DNA of 64,000 bases from positions 124,001 through 188,000 of the forward strand of contig NZ_VSDO01000003.1 of assembly GCF_008084145.1 (NCBI RefSeq), in the 5' to 3' direction. A program made the position numbers and the translations under genes. The DNA comes from Paenibacillus faecis. GTDB lineage: Bacteria; Bacillota; Bacilli; Paenibacillales; Paenibacillaceae. A model generated the notes under the pieces. That model had not been told where the DNA came from and searched no databases. It was given only the letters and a program-made list of their open reading frames with translations. How positions within the stretch are numbered: the first letter of the stretch is position 1; every line of letters starts with the position of its first letter. Shown one piece after another: positions 28,771 through 37,376 of the stretch.

Positions 28771-29193
28771 TTAGGATAACGCAAACATAATTTCGCCCTC
28801 TGCGACAATTTTATCATCGACCTTGGCGACCGCATGCCCCTTGCCGATGGAGCCCTTCATTCGGGTAATCTCCACTTCGAGCCGGAGCGTGTCGCCCGGA
28901 TAAACCTGTCCGCGGAAGCGGAAACCATCCAGACCGGCCAAAAAACCGATTTTCCCCTTATTGCTCTCCACGTTCAAGATCGCCGCCGCCCCCACCTGGG
29001 CCAGGGCCTCCGTAATCAGTACGCCGGGCATCACGGGAAAACCGGGAAAATGCCCGGCAAAGAACGGTTCATTGACCGTCACGTTCTTGATCCCTACCGC
29101 TCTTTTGCCTTCCTCCATCTCAATAATCCGGTCCACCAAAAGAAACGGCGGTCGATGAGGGATGATTTCCTGAATTTGATTAGTATCGAGCAT
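28771..29193 (-). CDS. fabZ: 3-hydroxyacyl-ACP dehydratase FabZ
   Basis: 140 aa, a hot-dog-fold enzyme that dehydrates 3-hydroxyacyl-ACP in fatty-acid synthesis. The active-site sequence [20 protein letters not shown] carries the catalytic His and Glu. The start is ATG at 29193, as in other FabZ proteins ([20 protein letters not shown]), behind AAAGGGGTAGG. An in-frame extension of 81 codons upstream has no support. The position after flhP and the EpuA-like gene matches the ywpB/fabZ site of Bacillus. Its leader carries two hairpins. Confidence 0.97.
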   Translation of the reverse strand: MLDTNQIQEIIPHRPPFLLVDRIIEMEEGKRAVGIKNVTVNEPFFAGHFPGFPVMPGVLITEALAQVGAAAILNVESNKGKIGFLAGLDGFRFRGQVYPGDTLRLEVEITRMKGSIGKGHAVAKVDDKIVAEGEIMFALS

Positions 29194-29306
29194 TATGTAA
29201 TACCTACCCCTTTCCATATCCTTCGTTGGTTTGTTTTCGTTTCCGGCCGGTTGGCCTCGCTCATTTTCCGTATAAAAGACACGATGCGCGGCTACACTGA
29301 TAGTAT

Positions 29307-29386
29307 CCTCCGCATCTGCAGAAGCGGAGGTTAAGATAAGGGGCTTATCCGCAGACGGTTTACCCGCGTGCGGATCAAGCCCTTTT
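29307..29386 (-). promoter_or_regulatory. Two stem-loops in the fabZ leader
   Basis: One hairpin is CCTCCGC / GCGGAGG with a 10-base loop (29307-29330). The other pairs AAAAGGGCTTGATCCGCA with TGCGGATAAGCCCCTT with one bulge (29338-29386). On the minus strand neither is followed by a T run, so they are not obvious terminators; read in plus orientation, the larger ends in TTTT. They may be a leader structure or a dispersed repeat. Confidence 0.4.
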
Positions 29387-29433
29387 GATGTTCGAGCCTC
29401 GCACATTCCTCCATCATTATACATTTTATGACC

Positions 29434-29464
29434 CAAAAAAGAAAACTCCCGCCCCCGGGAGTTT
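29434..29464 (-). terminator. Intrinsic terminator between the EpuA-like gene and fabZ
   Basis: Minus strand perfect AAACTCCCG / CGGGAGTTT stem, loop GGGG region, then TCTTTTTTGG. A TATAAT box (29416-29421) lies just beyond it and may start fabZ transcription. Confidence 0.85.
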
Positions 29465-29541
29465 CATCCAATCCATGCATTCAGTTTCTTCTATTATAAA
29501 AAGCCGAAATTCATTAATACCCTTGTTCATGGGAAGGCCAA

Positions 29542-29745
29542 TCAGGGTGCGAAGACCAGGTCGAATACATGCCTCCATGTATTCCACTGCAAAATCCCCG
29601 AAATGTCTTGCTTTCCCAATACGACATAACCGACCGCGGCGCCTCCGATCAGAGCGACGATCAAAAACAAAAGAATCAGAAAGATCCGCAAGACGGTGAT
29701 CCACCCGCTGCGTTTTACCGCTGACGGGGTATTCTCCTGGGTCAT
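29542..29745 (-). CDS. Small single-pass membrane protein, EpuA / RNA polymerase beta-like family (PF11772 type)
   Basis: 67 aa with a central membrane segment (ITVLRIFLILLFLIVALIGG) and a short extracytoplasmic tail ending FDLVFAP. It matches the EpuA-type family that databases misleadingly label DNA-directed RNA polymerase subunit beta. It is 10 bases after flhP, behind GGTGGAGC, so it is part of the mbl-flhO-flhP transcript region. Its function is unknown. Confidence 0.7.
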   Translation of the reverse strand: MTQENTPSAVKRSGWITVLRIFLILLFLIVALIGGAAVGYVVLGKQDISGILQWNTWRHVFDLVFAP

Positions 29746-29755
29746 GATGCTCCAC

Positions 29756-30559
29756 CTACCCGCGCAAGTTATTCGCCAAGCCCATCATCGTTTCGCTGGA
29801 AGTCAGTGCCCGGGCGGCGAGCTGATAAGCGCGCTGCACTTGCATCATCTCGGCCATTTCATCTGCCATATTTACGTTGGAGCTTTCCAATGCACCCTGG
29901 CGAAGCGATGCCTGGTTCGTCGTGTCTTCAAGCACATTGTCCTCAATGGCACCCGCAGCTAAGGCGTATAAGTTGCCGTCGACCGATTCTAGGGCATCCG
30001 GCCGAAGCGGCGTCTTTAATTGAAAGCGCCCGAGCGCGGTCGCTCCCGCCTCGGTCACCGCGCTGATGTTGCCCCGAGGATCCACCTGCAGTTTGGCACC
30101 GGAAGGCACCGCGATGCGGTCCCCGCCCGCATTTAATACATAGTGGCCCTGCTTGGTTACCAGATAACTGGACTCCGGATCATTCGGGTCCGGCTGGATG
30201 CTGAAATCTCCCCCGCGGGTATAGGCCTTGCCTTCAGGCGTCAGTACCGCAAACAAAGCGTTACCTTCAATGGCGAAATCCGTCGGATTGTCGGTCTCTT
30301 TGATCGACCCTTGGGCAAAATTGCTGGTGATCGAGGTCACTCGAGATCCGAAGCCCATATCAAATCCAAGAGGCGTGGCTCTCCCGGGTAAGTCCATCTT
30401 GGAAATCTGTTGCTTCACCCGGGTCAGCGTATCTTCAAAAGATGCTTCCTGACGTTTGTAACCGGTGTTGTCCAGGTTGGCGATATTGTTCGAAATCACG
30501 TCCAGACGCTTCTGGATTCCGTTCATTGAAACCATCGCGCTGATCATGGAGTTGTTCAT
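29756..30559 (-). CDS. flhP: Flagellar hook-basal body protein FlhP (FlgG-like)
   Basis: 267 aa of the FlgF/FlgG rod-hook family. The N-terminus MNNSMISAMVSMNGIQKRLD...NNIANLDNTGYK is the family signature, and the C-terminal helix is ESSNVNMADEMAEMMQVQRAYQLAA. These proteins lack cleaved signals and are exported by the flagellar type III apparatus. RBS GGAGGTGCCTC. It follows flhO by 27 bases. Confidence 0.93.
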   Translation of the reverse strand: MNNSMISAMVSMNGIQKRLDVISNNIANLDNTGYKRQEASFEDTLTRVKQQISKMDLPGRATPLGFDMGFGSRVTSITSNFAQGSIKETDNPTDFAIEGNALFAVLTPEGKAYTRGGDFSIQPDPNDPESSYLVTKQGHYVLNAGGDRIAVPSGAKLQVDPRGNISAVTEAGATALGRFQLKTPLRPDALESVDGNLYALAAGAIEDNVLEDTTNQASLRQGALESSNVNMADEMAEMMQVQRAYQLAARALTSSETMMGLANNLRG

Positions 30560-30586
30560 GAGGCACCTCCTTGGTTAAAGCCAGAT

Positions 30587-31495
30587 TTAGACGCGTCCGA
30601 TTTCATTAACGGCCTTCTCCAAGCTTTTATCGTAAAATTGAATAACTTTTTGGTTCGATTCGTAAGCGCGCTGCGCCGCAAGCAGATCCACCATCGCCTG
30701 AGCCGTATCGATATTGGAGCCCTCCAGGTATCCTTGCCGAACTTGCACACCTTCCAGCCCTTGCTGCGGAAGCGGCTGAATGTCCGCGGCTTCCGGATCC
30801 TTGGCACGGAATACACCGTTGCCGTCGCGCACCAGTTCCTGCGGCCGATTGACTACAGAAACTCCGAGCGTTGCGACATCGACTCTAGTCCCTGTATCGT
30901 CATAAGTGAACAGGTTCCCCTGCGCATCGGACTGCATATATTCCAATGACTGACCTTGAGCGAGCACGATCGGGTTGCCCTGGTTGTTAAGCACGCGCTG
31001 ACCTGTCGAGGTCCGCAGTTCACCGTTGGCGGTTACGGTAAAATTCCCGTCCCGGGTGTAGCGAACTTCATCATTATTGTCCATGACCGCAAAGAAGGCT
31101 TCAGGACGATAGATGACTTCGCCGTCTTCACTGACGTATTTCCCCGAAGCATCGAAAGGAATCGGCTGCCCCGTCGCCGGGTCGTTCAGGCTGAGGCTGG
31201 TCATCAGCGCGAAGTTCGAGGCTTTGCCCGTTTCGCGCAAGTCCCCCTGCACAAAAGAGGACATGCTCTCCTCCGCAAAAACGCCCGTCGTCAATTTACC
31301 GATACGCTTGGCGTATCCGGACTGCTTGTCGCCCATCAGCGAGACCAGCATATCCGGAAAAGAGCGGTTTATCGAATTCACTTGCTTGTAACCCGGGGTG
31401 TTGATATTTGCGATATTCTGCGTCACCGTATCATGCCGCCGCTGCTCCGTAATCATCCCGGATGCCGCGGTGTAAAGCCCTCTTAACATGGACAA
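30587..31495 (-). CDS. flhO: Flagellar hook-basal body protein FlhO (FlgG-like)
   Basis: 302 aa, paralog of flhP. The N-terminus MSMLRGLYTAASGMITEQRR...NIANINTPGYKQ and the C-terminus EGSNIDTAQAMVDLLAAQRA are the rod/hook signatures. RBS GGAGGTTTGTCC. The order mbl-flhO-flhP is conserved with Bacillus subtilis. It probably forms part of the distal rod. Confidence 0.93.
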   Translation of the reverse strand: MSMLRGLYTAASGMITEQRRHDTVTQNIANINTPGYKQVNSINRSFPDMLVSLMGDKQSGYAKRIGKLTTGVFAEESMSSFVQGDLRETGKASNFALMTSLSLNDPATGQPIPFDASGKYVSEDGEVIYRPEAFFAVMDNNDEVRYTRDGNFTVTANGELRTSTGQRVLNNQGNPIVLAQGQSLEYMQSDAQGNLFTYDDTGTRVDVATLGVSVVNRPQELVRDGNGVFRAKDPEAADIQPLPQQGLEGVQVRQGYLEGSNIDTAQAMVDLLAAQRAYESNQKVIQFYDKSLEKAVNEIGRV

Positions 31496-31599
31496 ACCTC
31501 CAAACTAAGTTGCCGGTGAATGTTCCGGACCGGATTGATTCATACTATTTATGTCAATCGCGACTCGCGATTGTATTCCTATATCTTTATATCGGCGGA

Positions 31600-32598
31600 T
31601 TAGAACTTTTTCTTAACGACCCGGTCCAAATTATCCAGCATGATGCCGGTTCCTTTAACAACACAGTGCATCGGATCTTCAGCAATCAAAACCGGAACGT
31701 GAAGCTCCTCGGCCAGCAGCTCGTCCAACCCGTTCAGCAGAGCGCCCCCGCCCGTCAAAATGACCCCGCGGTCGATGATGTCGGCCGACAGTTCCGGCGG
31801 AGTGCGCTCCAGCACCGATTTCGCAGCGGTGACGATCGAGGATACCGGATCGGCCAAAGCTTCTTGAATTTCGGCGGACGTTACGGTAATCGTAAGCGGA
31901 AGCCCGGATACCATATCCCTTCCGCGGATATCCATTTCCGCCACACGTCCGGTAGGATGGACGGTTCCGATCGCGATTTTGATATCTTCCGCGGTGCGCT
32001 CCCCGATCAACAGCTTGTACTTCGTTTTAATATATTTAATGATGGCGCCATCAAACTTGTCCCCGGCGATTTTGATGGACGAAGCCGTGACGATGTCTCC
32101 CATCGAAAGCACCGCCACATCCGTCGTCCCTCCGCCGATGTCGACAACCATGTTGCCGCTCGGTTCGAAAATGTCCATTCCCGCGCCAATCGCCGCGGCT
32201 TTCGGTTCTTCTTCCATAAAAACCTCTTTGGCCCCGCTGTGTTCCGCCGCTTCGCGAATCGACTTCTGCTCGACGGACGTAATGTTCGTCGGCGCACAAA
32301 TCAGAATGCGCGGATGGCTGTACCAGCTCCGGCCTCCAACACGGTCAATGAAATGCTTGAGCATCGTTTCCGTAATTTCAAAATCGGCAATGACGCCGTC
32401 CCGCAAAGGACGGATCGCGATGATATTTCCCGGTGTACGGCCGACCATCTTTCGTGCTTCTTCACCGACAGCCAACACGCGTTTTGCGTCACTATCGATC
32501 GCCACCACGGACGGCTCGTCGAGAACGACTCCCTTTCCCTTGACATGAATCAGCACATTGGCTGTGCCCAAATCAATACCAATATCCTTGCTCATCAT
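31600..32598 (-). CDS. mbl: Rod-shape-determining actin homolog Mbl
   Basis: About 332 aa, an MreB-like cytoskeletal ATPase that directs lateral-wall synthesis. Actin-fold phosphate and adenosine motifs: DIGIDLGTANVLIHVKGKGV, VVDIGGGTTDVAVLSMG, and GVILTGGGALLNGLDELLAE. The start is placed at the ATG pair at 32593-32598, 7 bases after GGGGGAGC; a longer in-frame ORF adds 34 residues absent from the family. Divergence from MreB and the neighbours spoIIID and flhO identify Mbl. Confidence 0.95.
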   Translation of the reverse strand: MMSKDIGIDLGTANVLIHVKGKGVVLDEPSVVAIDSDAKRVLAVGEEARKMVGRTPGNIIAIRPLRDGVIADFEITETMLKHFIDRVGGRSWYSHPRILICAPTNITSVEQKSIREAAEHSGAKEVFMEEEPKAAAIGAGMDIFEPSGNMVVDIGGGTTDVAVLSMGDIVTASSIKIAGDKFDGAIIKYIKTKYKLLIGERTAEDIKIAIGTVHPTGRVAEMDIRGRDMVSGLPLTITVTSAEIQEALADPVSSIVTAAKSVLERTPPELSADIIDRGVILTGGGALLNGLDELLAEELHVPVLIAEDPMHCVVKGTGIMLDNLDRVVKKKF

Positions 32599-32746
32599 CA
32601 CGATGCTCCCCCAAAACGTATTTTCATGACTTAGTATATGGTAAAAGCTTCCCCGAATCACGGAGCCGATATTCGACAAATACGTCGCGAAAAACTGCAA
32701 AACTCGGGATTATTGGATAAAAATCCTCATTCTCATACCATATTTA

Positions 32747-32776
32747 AAAATACCATACTTTGGGGGAGGTGTTCAA
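32747..32776 (-). promoter_or_regulatory. Predicted promoter of mbl
   Basis: Minus strand TTGAAC, 18-base spacer, TATTTT with an extended-10 TGG. It lies in the spoIIID-mbl gap, next to a perfect 8-bp palindrome (GGGTAAAT / ATTTACCC, 32795-32815) that touches the spoIIID stop. Confidence 0.45.
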
Positions 32777-32816
32777 TCACAATCCTTGCTTGCCGGGTAA
32801 ATAATCTATTTACCCT

Positions 32817-33101
32817 CTAACGGGCCGAGCTAATCACTTCCCGCTTCGATTGGCCTTTTTTCTTATACTTGATTTTCGTCGCCTCGCCTCCCCGAAGATG
32901 TCTGATCGACTTATGATATTCGAGAATGTGCTTGACCTGGTCCGCCAAATCCGGATTGATCTCCGGCAAACGCTCGGTTAAGTCTTTATGCACCGTGCTT
33001 TTCGATACGCCGAATTCCTTGGCAATGGTCCGAACCGTGTGCCGAGTTTCCACAATGCAGCGACCGATTTTTATCGTCCGTTCCTTGATGTAATCGTGCA
33101 C
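32817..33101 (-). CDS. spoIIID: Stage III sporulation transcription regulator SpoIIID
   Basis: 94 aa, a mother-cell DNA-binding protein that switches genes on and off after engulfment. The helix-turn-helix is TVRTIAKEFGVSKSTVHKDL, followed by the basic C-terminal arm (KIKYKKKGQSKREV) that gives sequence specificity. Length equals B. subtilis SpoIIID (93 aa). A good sigma-E promoter precedes it. It lies beside mbl and spoIIQ as in Bacillus. Confidence 0.98.
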   Translation of the reverse strand: MHDYIKERTIKIGRCIVETRHTVRTIAKEFGVSKSTVHKDLTERLPEINPDLADQVKHILEYHKSIRHLRGGEATKIKYKKKGQSKREVISSAR

Positions 33102-33134
33102 GCTCCCGCCTCCCTACTCGAGATAGTTTGGTAC

Positions 33135-33162
33135 ATTATATGAGGGGCGTGCCTATATATTC
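33135..33162 (-). promoter_or_regulatory. Predicted sigma-E promoter of spoIIID
   Basis: Minus strand GAATATA, 13-base spacer, CATATAAT. This fits the sigma-E consensus (KMATATT, N13-15, CATACAAT) in 13 of 15 positions and matches mother-cell control of spoIIID. Confidence 0.65.
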
Positions 33163-33261
33163 TTTGTTTCCAAGCCTGACAAGCCCGGGCGCGGCCAATT
33201 ATTTTAACCGAGGTTTGTCCGGAGCCGCCGATCACGGGGAGAAAACGGCCGTGGGCATCAC

Positions 33262-33295
33262 AAAAAAACGGGAAGCCCGAAGGGCTTCCCGTTTT
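33262..33295 (-). terminator. Intrinsic terminator of spoIIQ
   Basis: Minus strand perfect AAACGGGAAGCCC / GGGCTTCCCGTTT stem, 3-base loop, then TTTTGTG. Confidence 0.95.
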
Positions 33296-33311
33296 GCGGT
33301 TGAATAGCGTA

Positions 33312-34082
33312 TTATTGATTTTTCGGAAGCACTTGGACCGGGTTAACCAGTTCCCCGTTTTCATAAACGGCAAAGTGAACATGGATGCCAAGATCTTTTT
33401 CCATCTCGTTCCGGCCGGCCATGGCGATGACATCGCCTTGTTTTACTTCGGCGTTCAGCTTCACTTTCACGTCGGCCAAGCTCTCATACACGGTTTTGAG
33501 ATTGTTGGCGTGTGTGATTTCGACAACGAAGCCGAGCAGCGGAACCTCTTCCACCCGGGTCACTTTTCCGCCCATCGCGGCGGTAACCTCAAAGGATTGT
33601 TTGTCCTCACGAGCCAAATCGATTCCGGTGTTGGCGATAAACGTGTCGTTGTACTGAACCAGCGCAGCTTCGTGATCCTTGGCACTCGCCTCATTGTCGT
33701 AAAACGGTCTGACGACGGCCACTTCCGACGCTTTCGCCACCGGCCAAACCAAATCTTCGGCGACCGCTGTCGTTTCGGCCGCTTTCTCATTTCCGGCCTT
33801 CGTCTCTTGCGCGGTTTTATCCCCACTCGGCAGGTCCTGGCCGTCCGGCGACTCCACGGAATCCGTCACGCTGGCAGGTGTGGAATCCATCGGCTTCTGG
33901 CTGGCATCTTGGTAGACCCACACTAAGGTTAGTATAATTGCCGCTGCTGCCATGTACACCGCCGGGTAAACCCATCTCTTGGACAATAGTTTCTTCCATG
34001 CGGATACCGGTACGACCGGCTCTCCCATTGCAATTTTAGGAGATTCCTCATGGGGTTTGTTTTTGTTGTTCTGTTCATTCAT
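33312..34082 (-). CDS. spoIIQ: SpoIIQ-type forespore membrane protein with M23 (LytM-like) domain
   Basis: 256 aa: a cytosolic N-tail, one membrane segment (residues 35-55, VYPAVYMAAAAIILTLVWVY), a low-complexity linker, and a LytM/M23 domain from about 115 (VVRPFYDNEASAKDHEAALV). In this domain the first zinc-ligand His is replaced: NTGIDLA has Thr where active M23 enzymes have His, while HVHFAV remains. It is therefore probably a non-catalytic partner of SpoIIIAH in the engulfment channel. A sigma-F promoter precedes it; the start follows GAGGTGAT. Confidence 0.9.
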   Translation of the reverse strand: MNEQNNKNKPHEESPKIAMGEPVVPVSAWKKLLSKRWVYPAVYMAAAAIILTLVWVYQDASQKPMDSTPASVTDSVESPDGQDLPSGDKTAQETKAGNEKAAETTAVAEDLVWPVAKASEVAVVRPFYDNEASAKDHEAALVQYNDTFIANTGIDLAREDKQSFEVTAAMGGKVTRVEEVPLLGFVVEITHANNLKTVYESLADVKVKLNAEVKQGDVIAMAGRNEMEKDLGIHVHFAVYENGELVNPVQVLPKNQ

Positions 34083-34102
34083 TTGCTCATCACCTCAGTA
34101 AC

Positions 34103-34131
34103 CAGTGTTACCGCGGCCCGAGCTTTTATAC
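34103..34131 (-). promoter_or_regulatory. Predicted sigma-F promoter of spoIIQ
   Basis: Minus strand GTATA, 14-base spacer, GGTAACACTG. This matches the sigma-F form (GYATA, about 15 bases, GGnnAnAnTn) and lies 20 bases before the start codon. spoIIQ is a known sigma-F gene. Confidence 0.7.
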
Positions 34132-34180
34132 TTCGCTTTATATCAATTTTTAAAAATTTTCAAGAGTCGTGAACTCCCAA

Positions 34181-35518
34181 CTATTTCAACAGATCGACGG
34201 TCTCCTCGAAAGAAATTCCGGTATAGTAGTGTTTGAGAATCTCAGCCGCGGTATATCCGTGTTGGGCCATCGCGTTCGCCCCCCATTGGCTCATGCCGAC
34301 GCCATGTCCATACCCGTAGGTTGTAATCTTCACGTTGTTGCCGTCCACGTCCAGCCTGAACTGGCTTGAGCGCAGCCCCAGCTTCTCCCGCACCTCTCTC
34401 CCGGTATATGTTTTGCTCCCTATCTGTATTTCCTTAACGCGCCGGCCCGAAGTATAAGAAAGGATCCGAAAGAGTCGTTCGGGGTACGCCGTTTTCTTCG
34501 TTAAACCCCCGGAGACGGGGGTAGCCGGAACGCTTTGGCCCAACTTGACCAGTACCTCGCTGACGGGTAGCGTAACGGTTACTTCATGTTTGGGGTTTAC
34601 CCCGGCCTCCCAGGGACTGGCGACACTGCGCAGGTAAGGCACTTTAAGCGACCAGTACTCCTCCGAATTTTCCGTGTAACCCCCGCTCGCCGAAAAAAAA
34701 GCGGCCGTGATCGGTCGTCCCTGATACGTCATTACGATTCCGCGGGTTTCCTGAACCGCCCGTTCCAGCTTGGACAACTGCTCCGTTTTCCCGTCCCGCT
34801 TCCAATTCTCCAGCGTCTTCCGGGACAGGTACGCCTGATGGTCCACCGTGTCCTTGACGTCCGCCTTGCCGCCGGGAATGCCGCTTGTATCCCGGGCGGC
34901 CAGCCGGCGGACGATAAAGGTGCGGGCCGCGACCGCCTGCGCTTTGAGCGCTTCCAGCTCAAAGTCCGACGGCATCTCGGCCGCCAGCACGCCGGTCACG
35001 TACTGTTCGAGCGGCAGGGTTTCCACGGACTGGTCGCGCGTGAGGTAGACGCGCACCAAGGTCCGATCCTCGGCGGGCGTGCCCTCCGCCGGGGCAAGCC
35101 GCTCCGCGCCCGCGCCGCCTGCGGCCGCGGGCGTCCGGGCCTGCGGCGGCTGCGCGGCCGCAGGCGGGTGCGGCGCCGGCGGCGGGCCCGTGCGGCCGGC
35201 CAGCAGCGCCGGCAGCAGCACCGCGAGCGCGGCCAGCGCCACCAGCGCCGCAAGCCCGGCGGCGAGCGTCCCGCCCTTCCTTCCGCTCCTGCGGAAGGAA
35301 GGGCGCAGCGGCGCGCCGGGCGCAAGGCGCACCCGCAGCGGAGGTTTCCCCGCTGCGGGGCCTGTGCTTGTCGGCCCGTGTGTTCCTTCACGGGCCTCCC
35401 CCCTTTCCTGCTCCGCCTCCTTCTTCAAGGCGCTCGGTTCATCCAGCTTCACCTTAATTTTATTTTTTTCATAGATCCATTGTTCTCGAGGTTGGCTCGG
35501 GTTCCCTTGCTCCTTCAT
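34181..35518 (-). CDS. spoIID: Stage II sporulation protein D (SpoIID) with a long N-terminal extension
   Basis: 445 aa, about 100 longer than B. subtilis SpoIID. It is a membrane-anchored lytic transglycosylase that drives engulfment with SpoIIM and SpoIIP. The conserved region from about 160 has LPLEQYVTGVLAAEMPSDFE (catalytic Glu in AAEMP) and LKAQAVAARTFIVRRLA, and ends TTYGYGHGVGMSQWGANAMA. Residues 1-82 are charged and cytoplasmic, followed by a membrane segment (LAALVALAALAVLLPALLAG) and an Ala/Pro-rich linker. The DNA for residues about 50-160 is extremely GC-rich. Start: GGAGGGG 11 bases upstream. Confidence 0.93.
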   Translation of the reverse strand: MKEQGNPSQPREQWIYEKNKIKVKLDEPSALKKEAEQERGEAREGTHGPTSTGPAAGKPPLRVRLAPGAPLRPSFRRSGRKGGTLAAGLAALVALAALAVLLPALLAGRTGPPPAPHPPAAAQPPQARTPAAAGGAGAERLAPAEGTPAEDRTLVRVYLTRDQSVETLPLEQYVTGVLAAEMPSDFELEALKAQAVAARTFIVRRLAARDTSGIPGGKADVKDTVDHQAYLSRKTLENWKRDGKTEQLSKLERAVQETRGIVMTYQGRPITAAFFSASGGYTENSEEYWSLKVPYLRSVASPWEAGVNPKHEVTVTLPVSEVLVKLGQSVPATPVSGGLTKKTAYPERLFRILSYTSGRRVKEIQIGSKTYTGREVREKLGLRSSQFRLDVDGNNVKITTYGYGHGVGMSQWGANAMAQHGYTAAEILKHYYTGISFEETVDLLK

Positions 35519-35820
35519 CTCGTTCTCATCCCCTCCGGATTCCTGCTGCAGCCTCGCTGCGGGCCCAACCGCACCGCTTCCATCGAAGCTTGCCTTTGCT
35601 GCAACCTAGCTTTTTGGTTGGTACTATTGAATCCCCGATATACTTATAGATATGAGTTTTAACGGATTGCTAGAACTTATTCCGAGAGGGATATAGAAGA
35701 AGACATAAGGAGGGAATCCGTGCTTCAATGCTTACTTGTGCCGCCTATTTACGACTTCCCGCCTCAGCGTAGCGGAGCTCAATCCGACGGTGACCGGAAT
35801 TTTTCCAGCCGCTCGCTGCC

Positions 35821-36034
35821 ATAACGGCCTTTTGGGCCGTTATTTAGACCCGATTCGGCTCCACGGGCATAATAGCGGTCAAAAAGCACTGACGTTGCAT
35901 TAAAACTAACATGGTGCTGTTTATCCGCAATCTTCCTTATCGCCTGATATATTAGCGGCCTTTTGGGCCGTTATTTCGCCCCGATTTGCGTTTTCGGGAA
36001 AAATAGCGGCCAAAAAGCACTAGCGTTGCATTAA
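35821..36034 (+). repeat. Two tandem copies of a dispersed intergenic repeat (copies A and B)
   Basis: Copy A (35821-35903) and copy B (35950-36034) share CGGCCTTTTGGGCCGTTATTT near the start, AATAGCGG(C/T)C-AAAAAGCACT in the middle and CGTTGCATTAA at the end. The start and middle are self-complementary, so the RNA or single strand could fold. The stretch 35519-36182 holds no gene other than these repeats and the edge of the insertion element. Confidence 0.75.
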
Positions 36035-36182
36035 GTAATTTGATTATGAATAATTCCCCTAAATTTACTTTGAATCAATATTTTTACATTATGTTTTTCT
36101 TGGTTAAACAAAAAAAGCTAAGGGGGAAATAGGCCTACGCATTATCCTTTTTTTGAAAATTACTATTCCTGTTCATTTGTCA

Positions 36183-37373
36183 TTAGCGTATGATCAGTCT
36201 CGGCTCCACTGACTTCTTTGCTTTTTCTGGTGGCCTGCCATTTCGCTTGGTTCGCCCCTTCGAGGTTCGTGTTGGCTTGCGGTAGAGGGCTTTCATCAGA
36301 TCTTCCCACGGCTTTTCCGCATAGATACGAATCAGTTGAAGAAGATCCCACATCGATTTTTTACAGTCCAGGGTCAACTTGACGAGCAAGCATAAAGCAT
36401 AGGCGATTAAAGCGATATACATTTGGTTCCAGATGACTTCTGGCGTATATCCATGTGGTTTAACTAATCGAATATGCTGTTTGACCCACTTAAAAAACAA
36501 CTCGATGTGCCAACGATTTCGGTAAATCTCAGCGATTTGGTGTGCAGACAAGTCAAAACGGTTCGTTACAAGGCGATAAGTACGCTTCTGGTCATCATAA
36601 AACTCAATTAGGCGAAAAACCCCAGGCAAGCCCGGAAGCTTCACATCGGCATCACGGATGAAACCCTTCTGTCTTTTGGGCAGTTCCCTTTCCCGGATGA
36701 TCGTTAGCCGGCTATTTTCCTTGACGCGACATACAAATTTGATCTTGTCCTCTAGCCATTGTTGAAAATGCTCGTACACTTGGTAACCACGATCCATCAC
36801 ATAAGTCGCGTCTTTGTCGACCGTGAATTCAAGAGCCACTTCATGGTCCGCGATATCCTTGGTGGAGGCGATGATTTTACCCGGATACATGGTTTTGGAG
36901 TCCACCACGACCAAGGAGGTGTGCATCTTCGCGCCGTGATTGGTTTCTGAACAGTAGCACCATTTTGCGAGAATAGGTGGCAGAGTAACTCCCGTCGAAT
37001 CTAAGAGATTTAGTTTACCAATACCCGGAGTAATTCCCTTCAAGTTCTTCGTTTGCTGCTTGATTCGTTCCATGATCGAGAAAAAGAGCGTTTGAAGATT
37101 TGCCATAGGCAGTTGCTTCATTTTTCGTGATAACTGGGCAGCACTGATACTTTCGAGTTGAAGGAATTTCTGAAAATCGCGATTGGCGGCTAAATGCTCT
37201 GCTATCACTTTATAGGAACCGCGCTGGTGCAACTGAGCCTCAATAAACAGAAGAGTCGCAGAACCGACAAACAATTTCCGGGCACGATAATCCAAAGATG
37301 TATTACGAGAAGGGTCCACATTTAATAACTTTAGACATTGACAAATGACAGTTTGATTAGGTACGTTATCCAT
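36183..37373 (-). CDS. IS4-family transposase
   Basis: 396 aa, apparently intact. DDE-superfamily signatures: LNLLDSTGVTLPPIL (first Asp), DATYVMDRGYQVYEHF (second Asp in the Y-x-DRGY motif) and IAEIYRNRWHIELFFKWVKQ (Y-(2)-R-(3)-E-(6)-K box of the IS4 family). The start is placed at the second in-frame ATG (37373) because the first lies inside the AAGGAGATG ribosome site. The ribosome site itself is in one arm of an 18-bp inverted repeat. A basic C-terminal tail (TRTSKGRTKRNGRPPEKAKK) is present. Confidence 0.93.
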   Translation of the reverse strand: MDNVPNQTVICQCLKLLNVDPSRNTSLDYRARKLFVGSATLLFIEAQLHQRGSYKVIAEHLAANRDFQKFLQLESISAAQLSRKMKQLPMANLQTLFFSIMERIKQQTKNLKGITPGIGKLNLLDSTGVTLPPILAKWCYCSETNHGAKMHTSLVVVDSKTMYPGKIIASTKDIADHEVALEFTVDKDATYVMDRGYQVYEHFQQWLEDKIKFVCRVKENSRLTIIRERELPKRQKGFIRDADVKLPGLPGVFRLIEFYDDQKRTYRLVTNRFDLSAHQIAEIYRNRWHIELFFKWVKQHIRLVKPHGYTPEVIWNQMYIALIAYALCLLVKLTLDCKKSMWDLLQLIRIYAEKPWEDLMKALYRKPTRTSKGRTKRNGRPPEKAKKSVEPRLIIR

Positions 37374-37376
37374 AGT

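Noticed and set aside
29194..29436. N-terminal extension of FabZ
   Set aside because: Family proteins start at [11 protein letters not shown]; the extension covers hairpins and a terminator-proximal leader.
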